From positions 23,374,001-23,438,000 of the forward strand of contig OZ316896.1 in the NCBI GenBank assembly GCA_973895155.1: a stretch of 64,000 nucleotides of DNA, in the 5' to 3' direction. The notes under the pieces are model-generated. The model made no database searches. It was not told where the DNA came from and was given only the letters and a program-made list of their open reading frames with translations. A program made the position numbers and the translations under genes. The stretch is from Marsupella aquatica (taxonomy: Eukaryota; Marchantiophyta). Below are positions 12,070-21,524 of the stretch, piece after piece (position 1 is the stretch's first letter; every line of letters starts with the position of its first letter).

Positions 12070-13477
12070 ATGGATCCGGATGACACTTTGGCAGAGGATG
12101 AATCAGTGGTCCTTTGCCAGTTCATGTTGGTTGCACTTCAGACTTTCAATCACTTTCCTCAACTCCTTGGTCTTCCTTCAGGGAACAACAGGGTTTCCAG
12201 CTCTTTGTCCACTGGTGTGGAAGAGGAGGTGGAGGAGGACCTGAATCACTTTCTCATTGCCCGGAACTTATGCCTGCGATGGCTTGTTTATGAATGATGT
12301 CTTGGATAACTACAGCGATGGTCACAAGTGGTGGGTGAAACCAAGAAGCACAGCTTGGTTTTATGAATTTCTTATGGGCTACTATGGAGATGATAGATGG
12401 TTGGAGAACATGCGTATGACCAGGTCTACTTTTGGTGAGCTATGTGAGCTTCTGGGGCCATCAATTGTCAAGCACGACACGAATTACAGGAGAGCTATTC
12501 CTGTCTTTGCCGGAGTAGGAGCTGCCATTTACAAACTCACATCTGGTGATGGTTTTGGAAAAGTTTCTGAGAAGTTTGCAATGGGAAAAACTTCTGTTAG
12601 GAGAGTGCTTCATGAGGTTTGTAGGGCCCTAGGTGAGCACCTAGGCCACTTGATCTCCCTTCCTATAGGGCAGGAGTTGGTGGAGGTAATGACAACCTTC
12701 CATCACTAGTGTGGCATTCCCAACATTGCAGGAGTTGTGGATGTCACACACATCTACATAGTGGCACTAAACACACCCTTTTACAAAGACTACTACAAGT
12801 TAAGGAGCTATTCGATTTGTTTACAAGCAGTGTGTGATGCATCTTGGAGGTTCCGAGACATCTATGTTGGCATGCTAGGGTCAGTGAACGACACTAGAGT
12901 TCTCAAGTACTCGTCTCTTTGGGATCGTGCATGCAGACACCAGATCTTCAACGAGGATCCCATGGCTCTCCCTTGGAGAGTTCCCATTCAGCCTTTCATC
13001 CTGGGAGACCTGGGGTACCCAGTAATGTCATGGCTTATCATTCCTATCCGGCATCTAGATGCGCATGGATATCTCACTAGGGAAGAGGGACGGTTTAACA
13101 AACATCACAAACAAGGCAGACGTCATGTTGAGCAGACGTTTGGACTTTTGAAGAAAGTTTTTCAAGAGCTGGGCGGGAGGACAGAGCTGAATGTTGTAGA
13201 CCTTCCTATGGTTGTCAGAGCATGCTGCATTCTGCAGAACTTTATGATTGACAAACAAGAGAACGACTTTGTTGCAATTCTAAGAGACTGGGAAGTTGAG
13301 GTGGCAGCAAGAGGCGAGGATGAGCACGAAGAGGAGGACGTGCCCATTCAAGAGCAGATTGAGGGTAGGATACACAGGAACCTGGTGGATGAGGAGTTGG
13401 TTGGGTTGAACTCCACTCAGACGCTTGTTGTTTATTTGGACGCCACAAGGAGACGGCAAGCCCAAAGAAACCTTTGA
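12070..13477 (+). pseudogene. PIF/Harbinger-type DDE transposase (nuclease), one stop and one frameshift
   Basis: From 12257 the frame gives DGHKWWVKPRSTAWF, RMTRSTFGELCELL, a helix-turn-helix-like segment, then the DDE_Tnp_4 nuclease. The three catalytic acidic residues are all visible: D in VVDVTHI (about 12751), D in GSVNDTRVL (about 12892) and E in HVEQTFGLLKK (about 13132). GDLGYPV, typical of the family, sits between the second and third. An in-frame TAG at 12707-12709 splits the protein just before the first Asp; the reading frame is otherwise continuous to 13477. A Glu-rich N-terminal piece (12070 to about 12260) lies in another frame, so a second lesion is near 12270. No Myb/SANT partner ORF of the autonomous Harbinger type is seen nearby. 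The element is probably inactive, but its catalytic core is well preserved, so decay is fairly recent. Confidence 0.85.
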
Positions 13478-14143
13478 TCATTTGGCAGCGCTGCACTGTC
13501 CGCAAATAGTCACCAAGTATACCACCTCTTTCAAGACCTGCTTAGCCTATTGAATGGAAGAGGTTGTCATGCTTATCAGGACGCATCCTCATCTAATTTT
13601 TTGTCACTGGTTTACTTGCTTTGTGCTGTGCAGGACACCTATGAATGGAGTAATAGGTTCACTCAGTTGCTCACCTGTTGATTGTGCTCTGGCTCAATTT
13701 GCGACTGTTGCTTCATGGCCGCCGAGAATCTCACTTCGCCATTCCTTCGTAGTCAGTTAATCTTACTTTCACAATCATTTGTAGTCAATCACTACCATAG
13801 CCACCGCCTCACAAACTAGATTAGACTAGATGAGACTAGACAAGACGAGAGTAGGCTAGACTTGACTAGAAACAAATCTGAAAATGATTTTCCGATTCGT
13901 TGGCAGCACTGCTTCACGCCTAGACTGGAAAGAAATCTCCCTTTCACATTAGTTGTCACCAATGCTTCACTGCACCGACTAGAGTAGAAAGAAATCTAAC
14001 TTTCATAGTCGTTGTCACATTTGTTGGACAGTCACTATGCTTGCTTCAAAGCCTAGAATTGGGTTTTTGACATTGGTAGTGAGATTGGAACGACTGTCTC
14101 ACATGTCAACTAAGTGTTGATTATCATAGGTGACATATCGTTT
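13478..14143. other. spacer with ACTAGA-rich segment
   Basis: Nothing coding recognised. Around 13815-13870 the words ACTAGA, TAGACTAGA and GACTAGA recur at irregular spacing. Two similar sentences containing AGAAAGAAATCT and TTTCA lie near 13925 and 13985, suggesting a diverged approximately 65-bp tandem repeat. Confidence 0.4.
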
Positions 14144-14690
14144 TCAAATAACTAGAAATTCTAGGCACTCTACCTCATCCTTAGTCGGTGCATTGATGCG
14201 AACATTCAAACTTCTAGAACGAACAACTTCAATGACTTTTGATGTGCTGTTACAACACAGAATCAGTCTGCAAGCCCAACTATATTTTTCCATTGTCCAC
14301 CGAAGAGAATGTTGAGCCTCTTTTGATAGTTTATCAACCTCATTTAGCACGACAACTGCAACCTGACAAATACTTCATGAGCACGGGCTAGTTTCTGAGC
14401 CCTCGAAAGGTAGGGGAAAGAAGAAAAAAGTGAACTGACATTGCTGTACAAATATGCCAAGTCTCTCGACCCAAATCCACCAATGTAGGCCTCTAACAAA
14501 GCTAATCGTAAGTGCTCGAAGCTACTCAATACTAAGCAACCAAAAGTCTGTCCTGGATGACATTGTAAGGTTCTTCGCACAAACTGAGACTAAACAACGT
14601 GAATTGCAATCAACATTGGACTTTTATAAGACCTTTGAAGCTCTTTATCCCACTGACATCTACGTGCCTATTTTTTGGCATCTCAATCAA
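14144..14690 (-). pseudogene. replication factor C subunit 3-like exons (fragment)
   Basis: On the minus strand, a segment from 14690 to 14633 reads LIEMPKNRHVDVSGIKSFK. After a probable intron (donor GTCTTA at 14632, acceptor TTGCAG at 14356) a second exon from 14355 to about 14144 reads VVVLNEVDKLSKEAQHSLR, WTMEKYSWACRLILCCNS and SLNVRINAPTKDE. With that splice the frame is continuous. This is the AAA+ Walker B/sensor 1 region of the RFC3 clamp-loader subunit, which loads PCNA on DNA; the LNEVDKL Walker B-type motif and the CCNSTSK sensor region are clear. Normal family residues are changed in places (W for R in LRWTMEKY, S for C in RSRSLNV). Walker A and the C-terminal collar are not found in the window's flanking DNA, so this is a fragment. 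It could be part of a real gene only if the other exons are very distant or too short for me to see. Confidence 0.68.
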
Positions 14691-14757
14691 CTTGGGACCC
14701 ATTGTAATCATCTCAAACATGATTTTTGTTGGGGATTCACAATGGGTCCCAAGTTGA
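14687..14757. repeat. 19-bp perfect inverted repeat beside the RFC3-like exon
   Basis: The arms at 14687-14705 and 14739-14757 are exact reverse complements, with CAACTTGGGACCCATTG as the core of the left arm. They are separated by 33 bases. The left arm overlaps the intron-exon boundary of the RFC3-like exon, so the right arm looks like an inverted duplication of that boundary. It could form a hairpin. Confidence 0.85.
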
Positions 14758-15880
14758 ACATTTCGAGCATAAGCAGTTGGATGACTATGGGGTTTCTTAA
14801 CAAGAAGAAAATTGAATGGAGAGGATTGTCCTGAAGCGCTCCACTGTTTATGGCTCTGCAACTACAATATTTGCAATCGCTTGGATCTGAAGCCTAAATC
14901 CTATACACTCTAAAAACAAGGAAGAATTTTGTTTCCCTGTGTTGTACAAGTCTGTGTAAGCATATGTAAATTGTGAATTGATTGCAAATACCATTGACTG
15001 CTGTCAAGTTACTTGGACTCAATTGCAATCGATAGGGAGGAGCACTTGCAAATTTACAGTTTCAAGCCTCTCGATTTGAGGGAGTGGAGTGGTCTTGATG
15101 TAAATTGACAATGGTAAGGCATCGCCCAGTGCTCCACATGGCAAAGCACTAGCTTCTCCTTTGTCAAACCCATCTGCTAGGAACACCTGCAGTGATCGCG
15201 ATGCAAGTGCAGTTAATGAGTGGAAACAATATAATACACCAAAACGCATCAAAGTAATGGAATTTGGAGATTGCAAACTGATGGTATAAATGATGCACCT
15301 GTGTGACACCTGTTCATTAATTGCTTTGCAGGGTTCAATTTTTGACCGGAAGATGTGTTGTTACGAGTTGGGTACGAGAGCACCAAGGATAGAACAAGAA
15401 AAGAAAATATCTTACAATTCGTGTAACTGTCGAGAGTATTTGTCACAGATGGCTGGCCTTTTTTAATGCATTTCCTAGACTTCAAAATAATGCGAACCGT
15501 GAAGCCAAAGGTAGGTTGAAGGAGGGCCAGACAAGTAATGACAATCTCCTTTACCAATCTGCCAAAAATTCCAATTTACATAAGTGGTGAATCAATGGAG
15601 CACAAAATATCGAAAGAGAAGAAAGGGGATTGAACAAAAGCCAGAGAAGTGAGCCAAAAAAAATGGAAAAAATGGAGCAGAGCGTTATGAAGGGGGGAAG
15701 ATAATTCCCGCGGATGAGAAATCCATTAGTTGACAACATTTAGGCTTCTCATGAAGCTTATGAATCTCGTATGAGAACAAGTTTGAAGATGGACATCCAT
15801 CCACATAATGGACTAAAGCTTATTGCTCACCAACAAAAATATTATAGAAGTGACTTATAGTAGAAGTTCCGGACGCTCCC
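14758..15880. other. spacer with one unassigned exon-like segment
   Basis: The minus strand near 15200-15040 has an exon-like open stretch after a CTGCAG acceptor, containing FLADGFDKGEASALPCGALG and IYIKTTPLPQIERLE. I do not recognise it; it may be another host-gene fragment. Nothing else is recognisable. The host region ends abruptly at 15880, where retrotransposon DNA begins. Confidence 0.4.
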
Positions 15881-16249
15881 TGTGATGCCACCGGTACGGC
15901 GGGTAATGAGTGATTCGGTCTAACTGCGCTTAACACGCGCGTTAGGGGTATCTTAGACCGCTATTATTAGCATAACGACAATATTTAGGTAGCCATTATA
16001 AGTAGGAATCATTAGTCAATAAGGGGATTCATGTTCGGTCTGGTGGCGGGTCGCCATTCCGCACGCCCGGGTTGCGAGCGTGAATGGGCCCCTTTTTCCC
16101 CTCCTCCCTCGGGTCCGTATAACAAACTTCAGGAGGCGGCCACTGACACGCGCTGACTCGGACCGGCGGAGTGGCCGGTACTCTGCAAGCGTGAAAGGTT
16201 CGGCCTATAAGCAACGATGAGGCGTCGGGCGATCGATGAGCTCTCAGGG

Positions 16250-16257
16250 TATAAAAG
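16250..16257 (+). promoter_or_regulatory. TATA box of LTR B'
   Basis: TATAAAAG followed by GGGG lies 108 bases before the ORF's ATG at 16358. The identical motif at identical spacing is found in LTR B (35423 and 35531), followed in both by a conserved TGCACCAGT. Conservation of motif and spacing between diverged copies supports a core promoter. Confidence 0.7.
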
Positions 16258-16357
16258 GGGGGTCGATCCTTTGCAGTGCACCAGTTCTTCAGTCCACGCG
16301 CTAGCTTCGACCCCAGCTCTCTCGTTCTTTCTTAGTCGCCACTGCTATCTCCTCTGA

Positions 16358-16813
16358 ATGTCGCACACAATCCTTTCTAATTTGGCCGTTTGATTCTAGA
16401 CGCAGTTCCTGTCTACCGGAGGGCACTTGGCCGATTCATTGAAATACGCCAACCCGCGGCAATACGAAATCGAACGCAAATATGAGAGAGCCATCCGCCT
16501 AGCAGGCCGCCACCACTATCTCCTTAACTTTGGATACCCGTCCCAGAGCGAGCTTTACCGACCCGAAGAGATATCAGAGTACTTCTTTGACAGCGGCAAA
16601 TATATTGGCTTCTGGGAAGCGTTACTTCGGCTTCTGGACGCGGTCTTCTCTATCCCGGGCACGATTGATTTACAGCGGCACCATTTTGACCACATCCCTG
16701 CTTGGGTCCAGGCCATCATTAACAGCGAGTTCAGCACTACTCGGGCAACAAGACCGTCTATGTCTACTTTGGAAGACCTCCATCGGCACCTGCAGAACTT
16801 CATGGGAACCTGA
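16358..16813 (+). pseudogene. N-terminal part of the family-B LTR-encoded ORF
   Basis: The frame opens at ATG 16358 (MSHTIL), meets TGA at codon 12 and TAG two codons later, then stays open to 16813. It encodes YERAIRLAGRHHYLLNFGYP, FWEALLRLLDAVFSIPG and HHFDHIPAW, closely matching the start of the ORF in LTR B at 35531. The frame ends at a TGA (CGA in B's copy). Function is unknown; see the fuller copy at 35531-38203. It is a truncated relic. Confidence 0.65.
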
Positions 16814-16880
16814 CCATCAACCAACGTGGCCAACTCAGCCGTGCCCGAGCCCGTGCCCGTACCCGCACCGACACTGTGGT

Positions 16881-16984
16881 GCGTCCCATGGCTCCCTAAA
16901 CCCAAGAAACCCCCCAGCTCAAGCCGATTCCCGCAGGTTTCGCGCTTGGCGAGGCCGTTTCCGCGGCTTAGCGGCATGGGACGC
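16881..16984. promoter_or_regulatory. terminal stem-loop at the LTR 3' end
   Basis: GCGTCCCATG at 16881-16890 and CATGGGACGC at 16975-16984 form a perfect 10-bp inverted repeat. In element orientation it closes a loop of about 84 bases in the last 110 bases of the LTR. The same pair is present at 32840-32849/32934-32943 and in C at 45034-45043/45128-45137. In the RNA it would fold just upstream of the primer-binding site, so a role in reverse-transcription initiation or packaging is plausible (inference). Confidence 0.6.
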
Positions 16985-17118
16985 TGCTAACCTCTACTAC
17001 TACTGTTAACATTTTACACACATATACTGGACAGATCCTTCATCGGGTCATGAGATACGTAGCCGGCCTAATCTAGGCCTTCCCCTGTCTTCCCCTCCGT
17101 CTTGTTAGGTATGTTTGG

Positions 17119-17134
17119 ATTCCGCGGCCGGAAT
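17119..17134 (-). promoter_or_regulatory. conserved 16-nt palindrome, copy in A 3' LTR
   Basis: On the minus strand this reads ATTCCGGCCGCGGAAT, followed by CCAAACATACCTA. It lies about 245 bases before the LTR end, with a hairpin GGCTTAACCAAGCC (17159-17146) just upstream. It corresponds to the palindromes at 33078, 38916, 44883, 53358 and 58010. Confidence 0.7.
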
Positions 17135-17274
17135 GATCCCCAATAGGCTTGGTTAAGCCGCTAAGACCTCTCTCAGCTCGACACATCCAACTCTCACTCC
17201 CCTGCTTACTTTCCTTCCTTCTGGTTGATGTGGGCACTCTTCACACAAGTTAATGCGACACACAAATAACAAAA

Positions 17275-17295
17275 TGACTCATTCTGACTGAGTCA
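17275..17295. promoter_or_regulatory. paired inverted TGACTCA sites (bZIP/AP-1-like)
   Basis: TGACTCA at 17275-17281 and TGAGTCA at 17289-17295 face each other. TGACTCA is the classic GCN4/AP-1 bZIP recognition sequence. The pair recurs at 33234-33254 and in C at 44722-44742, and is decayed in D. It may be a transcription-factor site in the LTR or a short hairpin. Confidence 0.45.
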
Positions 17296-17785
17296 TACCA
17301 TGCACTTGCCATATAAACAGTACATCTCATACACAAGCTCTGCGAACTAAGCCGTGAGGCCAACTCTATTCAGCTCTTAGGCATGAGGAAACATGAATAT
17401 ACACAAGGGTCACTGTATGACTAACCGAGAGCTTCTCGTACTACTTGATCCCAGCCCGGCTGGTGCAAACTAAAAACTTGCTAAAGAAGAGGCCCTGAGC
17501 TCCCCGCTGCCCAGGTACTTATCCTGGTAGTGGATCCGCCATTCTTTGCATCGTAAGCCTAATCTACCTAACAGTAATCTACTTGCCCGAATCTACCTAT
17601 GTACAGCAAGGCAGGAGCACAAGTGTTGCTCCTACCAGTGGAACCGCAATCTCACTAAGCTAAGTGTCAGGGCCGCTCCTGGTCCTGATCCTAATCCTAA
17701 ACTTGGAGATCAGCGCCCGCCCTGCCCACTCACGCCTCCTCCCTCCACGTCCGCCCTCCCTAAAAGGAACGGCGCCCTTGCACCG

Positions 17786-20700
17786 TCACGACACCGGTGG
17801 AGGATCCTTAATGGACGCCCCCAACGCTTCCTCCTCAGCCACTGCCGTAGGTTCATTCTCTGACAGATTACCTGCCCTTGACTGAGTCAACTCTCCATCG
17901 GCCTGACTGGGTCCACCATCGGCGTCGGCATCGGCTCGGGAATCGGTTACGGCCTCAGCCTCGGCTACGGTCTCCCCGGCCTGCTCAAGAGGCGGATCTG
18001 GAATACCGGCCTCATTACTGAGTAGTTCGGCTTGGGCCGCACCACCCCCACCTGTGATGATAGCGGGATCTATTGCCGTATTCATGCCGGAGGATGGTGC
18101 TGGTTCTACCTCCTTGGTCACCACGGCTTGTGGAGTCGGATTACTCCTTGACCCTGAAGGTTTCCGCTTTTTCTTCTTTTCTGGTTCGGCAGCTGGTCCC
18201 TTCCCCTTCCCACTTACTTCCGGCACTGGTGCAGGTGGCGCGGCTTTTTCTTTGGCCAGTACCACTCCTGGTAACTTGGTTGCCCCAATTGGAGTTGGGC
18301 CTGATGAAGACAAGCACTTAAATACTGCGGCTTGTTTCTTCAACCGCTCCGTTTGGTTGTCGGCCCGCCGCTGGAGGTTCTCCATCTTCCTCGTGATTTC
18401 CTCCAACTCCTCCTGGGTCTCATCCAGGTCCTTGCGTGCCTCCTCTAGTTCCTTTTGGGCTTCCTCCCGTTCTTGTTTCAAGGTAGTCCTCTCCTCCCGG
18501 GTTGCTCTTAGCTCCTTGTCGAGCTCTGCAATGATGACAGACTCCATCTGGTTCATCTTGGCGTAAGTCTGTTCGAGCATCTCGTCCTTCTCCCTTAGGT
18601 CGGCCTTGAAGCTGGCCGTCAGGGACGCAAGCTCCTGCTGCAGCGCCATAATCCCTTGATAGGATTTCCCTAACTCGGCCTCCTTCTGCTCAAGGGCTCC
18701 ATGGATTTTCTCGAGCTCCCCCTTCAACGCCCATTCCTTTCTTTGGGTCTCCGCCATGGCCCGGTTGTTGGCTGTTATGTGGGCCTCCTCTGTATTCTTC
18801 AGCTCTTGCTTCCACTTCTCCCTCTCTTTGATCGTGTCGGCCAACTCTCCCTGCGTCTGAGTCAGTTTATCCTTGATATTCTGATTATCAGCCTGCGCGG
18901 TGTCCAACTGCCCCTGCATGATGTTCAGCTCATGTCGTTTAATCCGCAGTTCATCTTGGGCTTTCTTGGCCGCCCTTAGATCTTCAATCTCGGCTTCCAT
19001 CCTCCTAAGCCGTCGAATGACCTCGTCCTTCTTGCTTCTCTCTAAAGCCACCGCTTCTTCTAATTGGTGCTTCTCCAACTGCTCCCTATGGAAAAAGGGT
19101 CCTACCTCCAACTCCTCTCCAAAGATGCCGAGCGCAAGTTCCCCACACATCTCACCATACTCCATGGCTCTATTCTTAGCGTAGGTGGAGTAAGTAGAAG
19201 TGATCGGCATCGCCCATCGCGGCCTCTGGTCCCAAGCCGTCTTGCGGATCTCTTCAATCGTGGCTAGAGGTTTGCTTCCTTTTTTGGCTAGCCGCCTGAT
19301 GTCCTCCGGCCAATCTCCTCTTGGTAAATCCTTTTCCCTAGCCAGGGCTGCCTCCTCTTCCTGCCTGATTCGCTCCTGAAATTCCTGCACCGTCTGTTTT
19401 ATGCCGTCGAAGCTCGGGGGAGCAACATCTGGTGGGGGAGACTCAGGGCTACTTTGCTGGTTGGGGTCCCCTCGCACTACCCTTGGGAGTGTGGGGACAA
19501 ACCGGCCACAGGTCCTTACTCCTGGAACGTGATGGTCCGACCCATAGCCGGAATTATCATGGCTGCAGTCCTCCACTGCCTCCTCTACTTCTTGGACGTC
19601 CGGCTTCTCCCTCTCTTCTTCGTCGGTAGGAGCTTCAGGCAATTCTACCTCAGATTCGGAGCTTGAGATTCCCACATACATTCGAACACCTGGCTTGGAT
19701 TCCGGCCTGATTCTCTCCTTGTCTCCAGCAAAGGGGTTTTCTCTTGTGAGCCGGTGTAGGCCTACCTCTGTAGTAGTGTCCTGCATTGTTGCCGTTGCCG
19801 TTGTTGTTGCCGATGCCGATTTCTTTTCTTTCTCCAGTAGTTTCAGCAGACTCTGCATACCTGGTTGCTGCATCGGCAAGTCCTCCTTCTTGGGCCTAAA
19901 CACCTGCTCGATCGTAGGGCTAACAGGTGGTTGAGGCTTCTCAGCCAACGGCCTCGGCGTTGGAGCTTCCTCGGGTGCCCTTACCTGCAGGGGAAGTACT
20001 GGGGCAAAAGTCTGACCTCTGGCATACCGGCACAACAGCGGCATGTGATAGCCAAGTCGCGACACGCTCCCCATGCCGATTACCTGCTGCTCCTCCTTTA
20101 AGATCTTCTTCAATTGGTTGAGGAGGTACCCGTTGTAGTCCCGGCTTGGGTCTGGCCTTTCTGCCAGATAGACCTGTGCCTTGCCGATCTCTGCCCTCGG
20201 CAAGTTACAATGCATGGTCACCTGCAAGAAGTCGATCATCTCTCCTATGTGCGGGTTGGTGCAGGTGTTCCGGAAGAAGCCATTCTTCGTTGATGGCCCG
20301 GGGAACGACCGGAACTCCTTGTCAGGCAAGGTCTTCCTGGTATCAACTTTGGTCTTATTGCCTATCGGCAAGCCAAACACTTCGGCAATTACCTTGGGAG
20401 TAAGATAGAAATCCTTCCCATATATCCTCGTGCAATTGGTCTCAGGTTCCCATGACCCCACGAATTCTAATAGGTCTGACTCCGGTACCTCCGGCTTCAG
20501 CCATGGTAATCTTACAAAGGCCTCTAAGCCGGATCCGGCCATGAAGCCTTGGTACTTCTTGGTCTGCATGGCCGTAAAGCATGCATCCTCCTCCCGTGCA
20601 AAATGTAGTTGCACCTCCACCGGTAGGGTTGCCGCCCAGCCCTTCCAGGTGTCATCCCTGGTTGGAATGGCCTTGATGGGATCGACCTCCTCCTCTTCGG

Positions 20701-21421
20701 CTTCTCCCTGCCTCCTGCTCTGCTGCTCGGCTGGCTTCTTTGGTGCCGCCGACCTTGTTCTTTTTGCCGGGGTGGCTTCATCGTTGACGGCTCCCTTCCT
20801 CTTCATCTCTGCTGCCGTGGAGGTTTCTCCTAGCACCGTTGCCTGGGTCCACCTTTCCGTGCTACCCTTTAATTCCCAGTGTATGTCGTTGCAGTTCTTG
20901 ATGGCCTCTCGGATGCCGACGACGCTGTCTTTGCAAAACAGAAGATCGTCGAGTTGATTGGAAGTAGGCGTCCACAGGAACTCGTCCTTGATGAGTTTGC
21001 CTCCTAAGAAAGCCGTCTTCTGCAGCTCCCACAATCGAGCGAGCTCCTGCCGTTCTCGAGCTGCCCTTTCTAATTCCTCGTCCTCGTAAGTCTTGATGTA
21101 CTCAGTTGCCCGTTCGAACAGGCATCCCCAGAAATGTGCCGCTTGATTGACGTTGCTCATACCCTCCTTAGGTCGATCGTCGGTATCTACTCTCTCCCCG
21201 AGTGCTTGCCTAAGCAGCTGACAGTAGTTGGCCTCCCGTAGTCGTCTGCCTAGTTTGTGCTCGCAAATGAGCCACCATCTCCTGCAAGCACTCCTTACCC
21301 CTCTCCTCTGCCGGTCCTTCTTCCCGTTGATCCTTCCTAGCCGCCGACGCTTAACGCGCCCTAACCCTAATCGAGTTTTCACCCTCAGCGTCCTTACCTC
21401 CGGCCTCGGCCCGGGTTCCAT
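17786..21421 (-). CDS. LTR-encoded 1,211-aa coiled-coil protein, intact copy
   Basis: The frame is uninterrupted from ATG 21421 to TGA 17786, wholly inside the 3' LTR and on the gag-pol strand. Visible parts: residues 1-87, a very basic leader (RVKRRRLGRINGKKDRQRR); about 88-200, a helical region; about 205-230, a Lys/Arg patch (MKRKG...AKRTRSAAPKKP), a possible nuclear signal; about 258-460, a globular region with DFYLTPKVIAEVFGLPIGN and GMGSVSRLGYHMPLLCRYARG, recalling plant-mobile/Transposase_32-type domains (weak); about 460-700, disordered, with GYGSDHHVPGVRTCGR; about 780-1035, an unbroken heptad-rich coiled coil; then a Pro/Ala/Glu tail with KKKKRKPSGS. There is no signal peptide or membrane segment, so it is not an env. 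ATG 88 (MSNVNQ) is an alternative start, because the TATA-like motif is only 16 bases before ATG 1. Solo LTR C conserves the protein almost completely. Function is unknown; the coiled coil predicts multimerisation. Confidence 0.8.
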   Translation of the reverse strand: MEPGPRPEVRTLRVKTRLGLGRVKRRRLGRINGKKDRQRRGVRSACRRWWLICEHKLGRRLREANYCQLLRQALGERVDTDDRPKEGMSNVNQAAHFWGCLFERATEYIKTYEDEELERAARERQELARLWELQKTAFLGGKLIKDEFLWTPTSNQLDDLLFCKDSVVGIREAIKNCNDIHWELKGSTERWTQATVLGETSTAAEMKRKGAVNDEATPAKRTRSAAPKKPAEQQSRRQGEAEEEEVDPIKAIPTRDDTWKGWAATLPVEVQLHFAREEDACFTAMQTKKYQGFMAGSGLEAFVRLPWLKPEVPESDLLEFVGSWEPETNCTRIYGKDFYLTPKVIAEVFGLPIGNKTKVDTRKTLPDKEFRSFPGPSTKNGFFRNTCTNPHIGEMIDFLQVTMHCNLPRAEIGKAQVYLAERPDPSRDYNGYLLNQLKKILKEEQQVIGMGSVSRLGYHMPLLCRYARGQTFAPVLPLQVRAPEEAPTPRPLAEKPQPPVSPTIEQVFRPKKEDLPMQQPGMQSLLKLLEKEKKSASATTTATATMQDTTTEVGLHRLTRENPFAGDKERIRPESKPGVRMYVGISSSESEVELPEAPTDEEEREKPDVQEVEEAVEDCSHDNSGYGSDHHVPGVRTCGRFVPTLPRVVRGDPNQQSSPESPPPDVAPPSFDGIKQTVQEFQERIRQEEEAALAREKDLPRGDWPEDIRRLAKKGSKPLATIEEIRKTAWDQRPRWAMPITSTYSTYAKNRAMEYGEMCGELALGIFGEELEVGPFFHREQLEKHQLEEAVALERSKKDEVIRRLRRMEAEIEDLRAAKKAQDELRIKRHELNIMQGQLDTAQADNQNIKDKLTQTQGELADTIKEREKWKQELKNTEEAHITANNRAMAETQRKEWALKGELEKIHGALEQKEAELGKSYQGIMALQQELASLTASFKADLREKDEMLEQTYAKMNQMESVIIAELDKELRATREERTTLKQEREEAQKELEEARKDLDETQEELEEITRKMENLQRRADNQTERLKKQAAVFKCLSSSGPTPIGATKLPGVVLAKEKAAPPAPVPEVSGKGKGPAAEPEKKKKRKPSGSRSNPTPQAVVTKEVEPAPSSGMNTAIDPAIITGGGGAAQAELLSNEAGIPDPPLEQAGETVAEAEAVTDSRADADADGGPSQADGELTQSRAGNLSENEPTAVAEEEALGASIKDPPPVS

Positions 21422-21436
21422 GGTTGCCCCTAATGG

Positions 21437-21442
21437 TTTATA
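21437..21442 (-). promoter_or_regulatory. TATA-like motif before the family-A LTR ORF
   Basis: AAAATATAAACC lies 16 bases upstream of ATG 21421 on the minus strand and is conserved in C (40574-40579). If used as a TATA box, transcription would begin near or just after the first ATG, favouring initiation at codon 88. Alternatively it is only an A-rich leader. No better TATA is visible in the first 115 bases of this LTR. Confidence 0.35.
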
Positions 21443-21524
21443 TTTTCCTTGTTTTGTCCCTATACTAAGGTGTTCCTAGGGTGCCTTCCTGCTTTACCCA
21501 CTTAACTGGCCGAGTGATTCCTGT

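Larger units (their letters stand above)
15881..16874 (+). mobile_element. B' : 5' part of a plus-strand family-B LTR, cut by element A
   Basis: The piece starts with TGTGATGCCACCGGTACGGC, matching base for base much of the LTR of element B at 35065 (TGTGATGCCGCCGGTACGGC). It keeps the same order for about 990 bases: LTR start, TATA box, leader, and the first 150 codons of the LTR-encoded ORF. It stops at 16874, where the TGTGGTGCG end of element A begins, so A inserted into it. The rest of B' is not found in the window because A's far end is itself lost. Confidence 0.8.

Noticed and set aside
17299-17306. TTTATATGG on the minus strand as a second TATA box in LTR A
   Set aside because: In C and D the matching sequence is TTTGTATGG, so the motif is not conserved.
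18054-18566. 170-codon plus-strand frame (and its counterparts at 34013 and antisense 43451) opposite the LTR ORF
   Set aside because: It is the antisense shadow of the Lys/Glu-rich coiled coil, giving Ser/Leu-rich nonsense; no start context or motif.
20430-20957. 175-codon antisense frame repeated opposite every copy of the LTR ORF (also 41060, 46055, 58734, 61281)
   Set aside because: Its conservation follows from conservation of the sense ORF; the composition is Ser-rich and motif-free.
17786-21421. LTR ORF considered as an envelope protein
   Set aside because: No signal peptide, no transmembrane segment, no cysteine pattern; it is a charged coiled-coil protein with nuclear-type basic patches.
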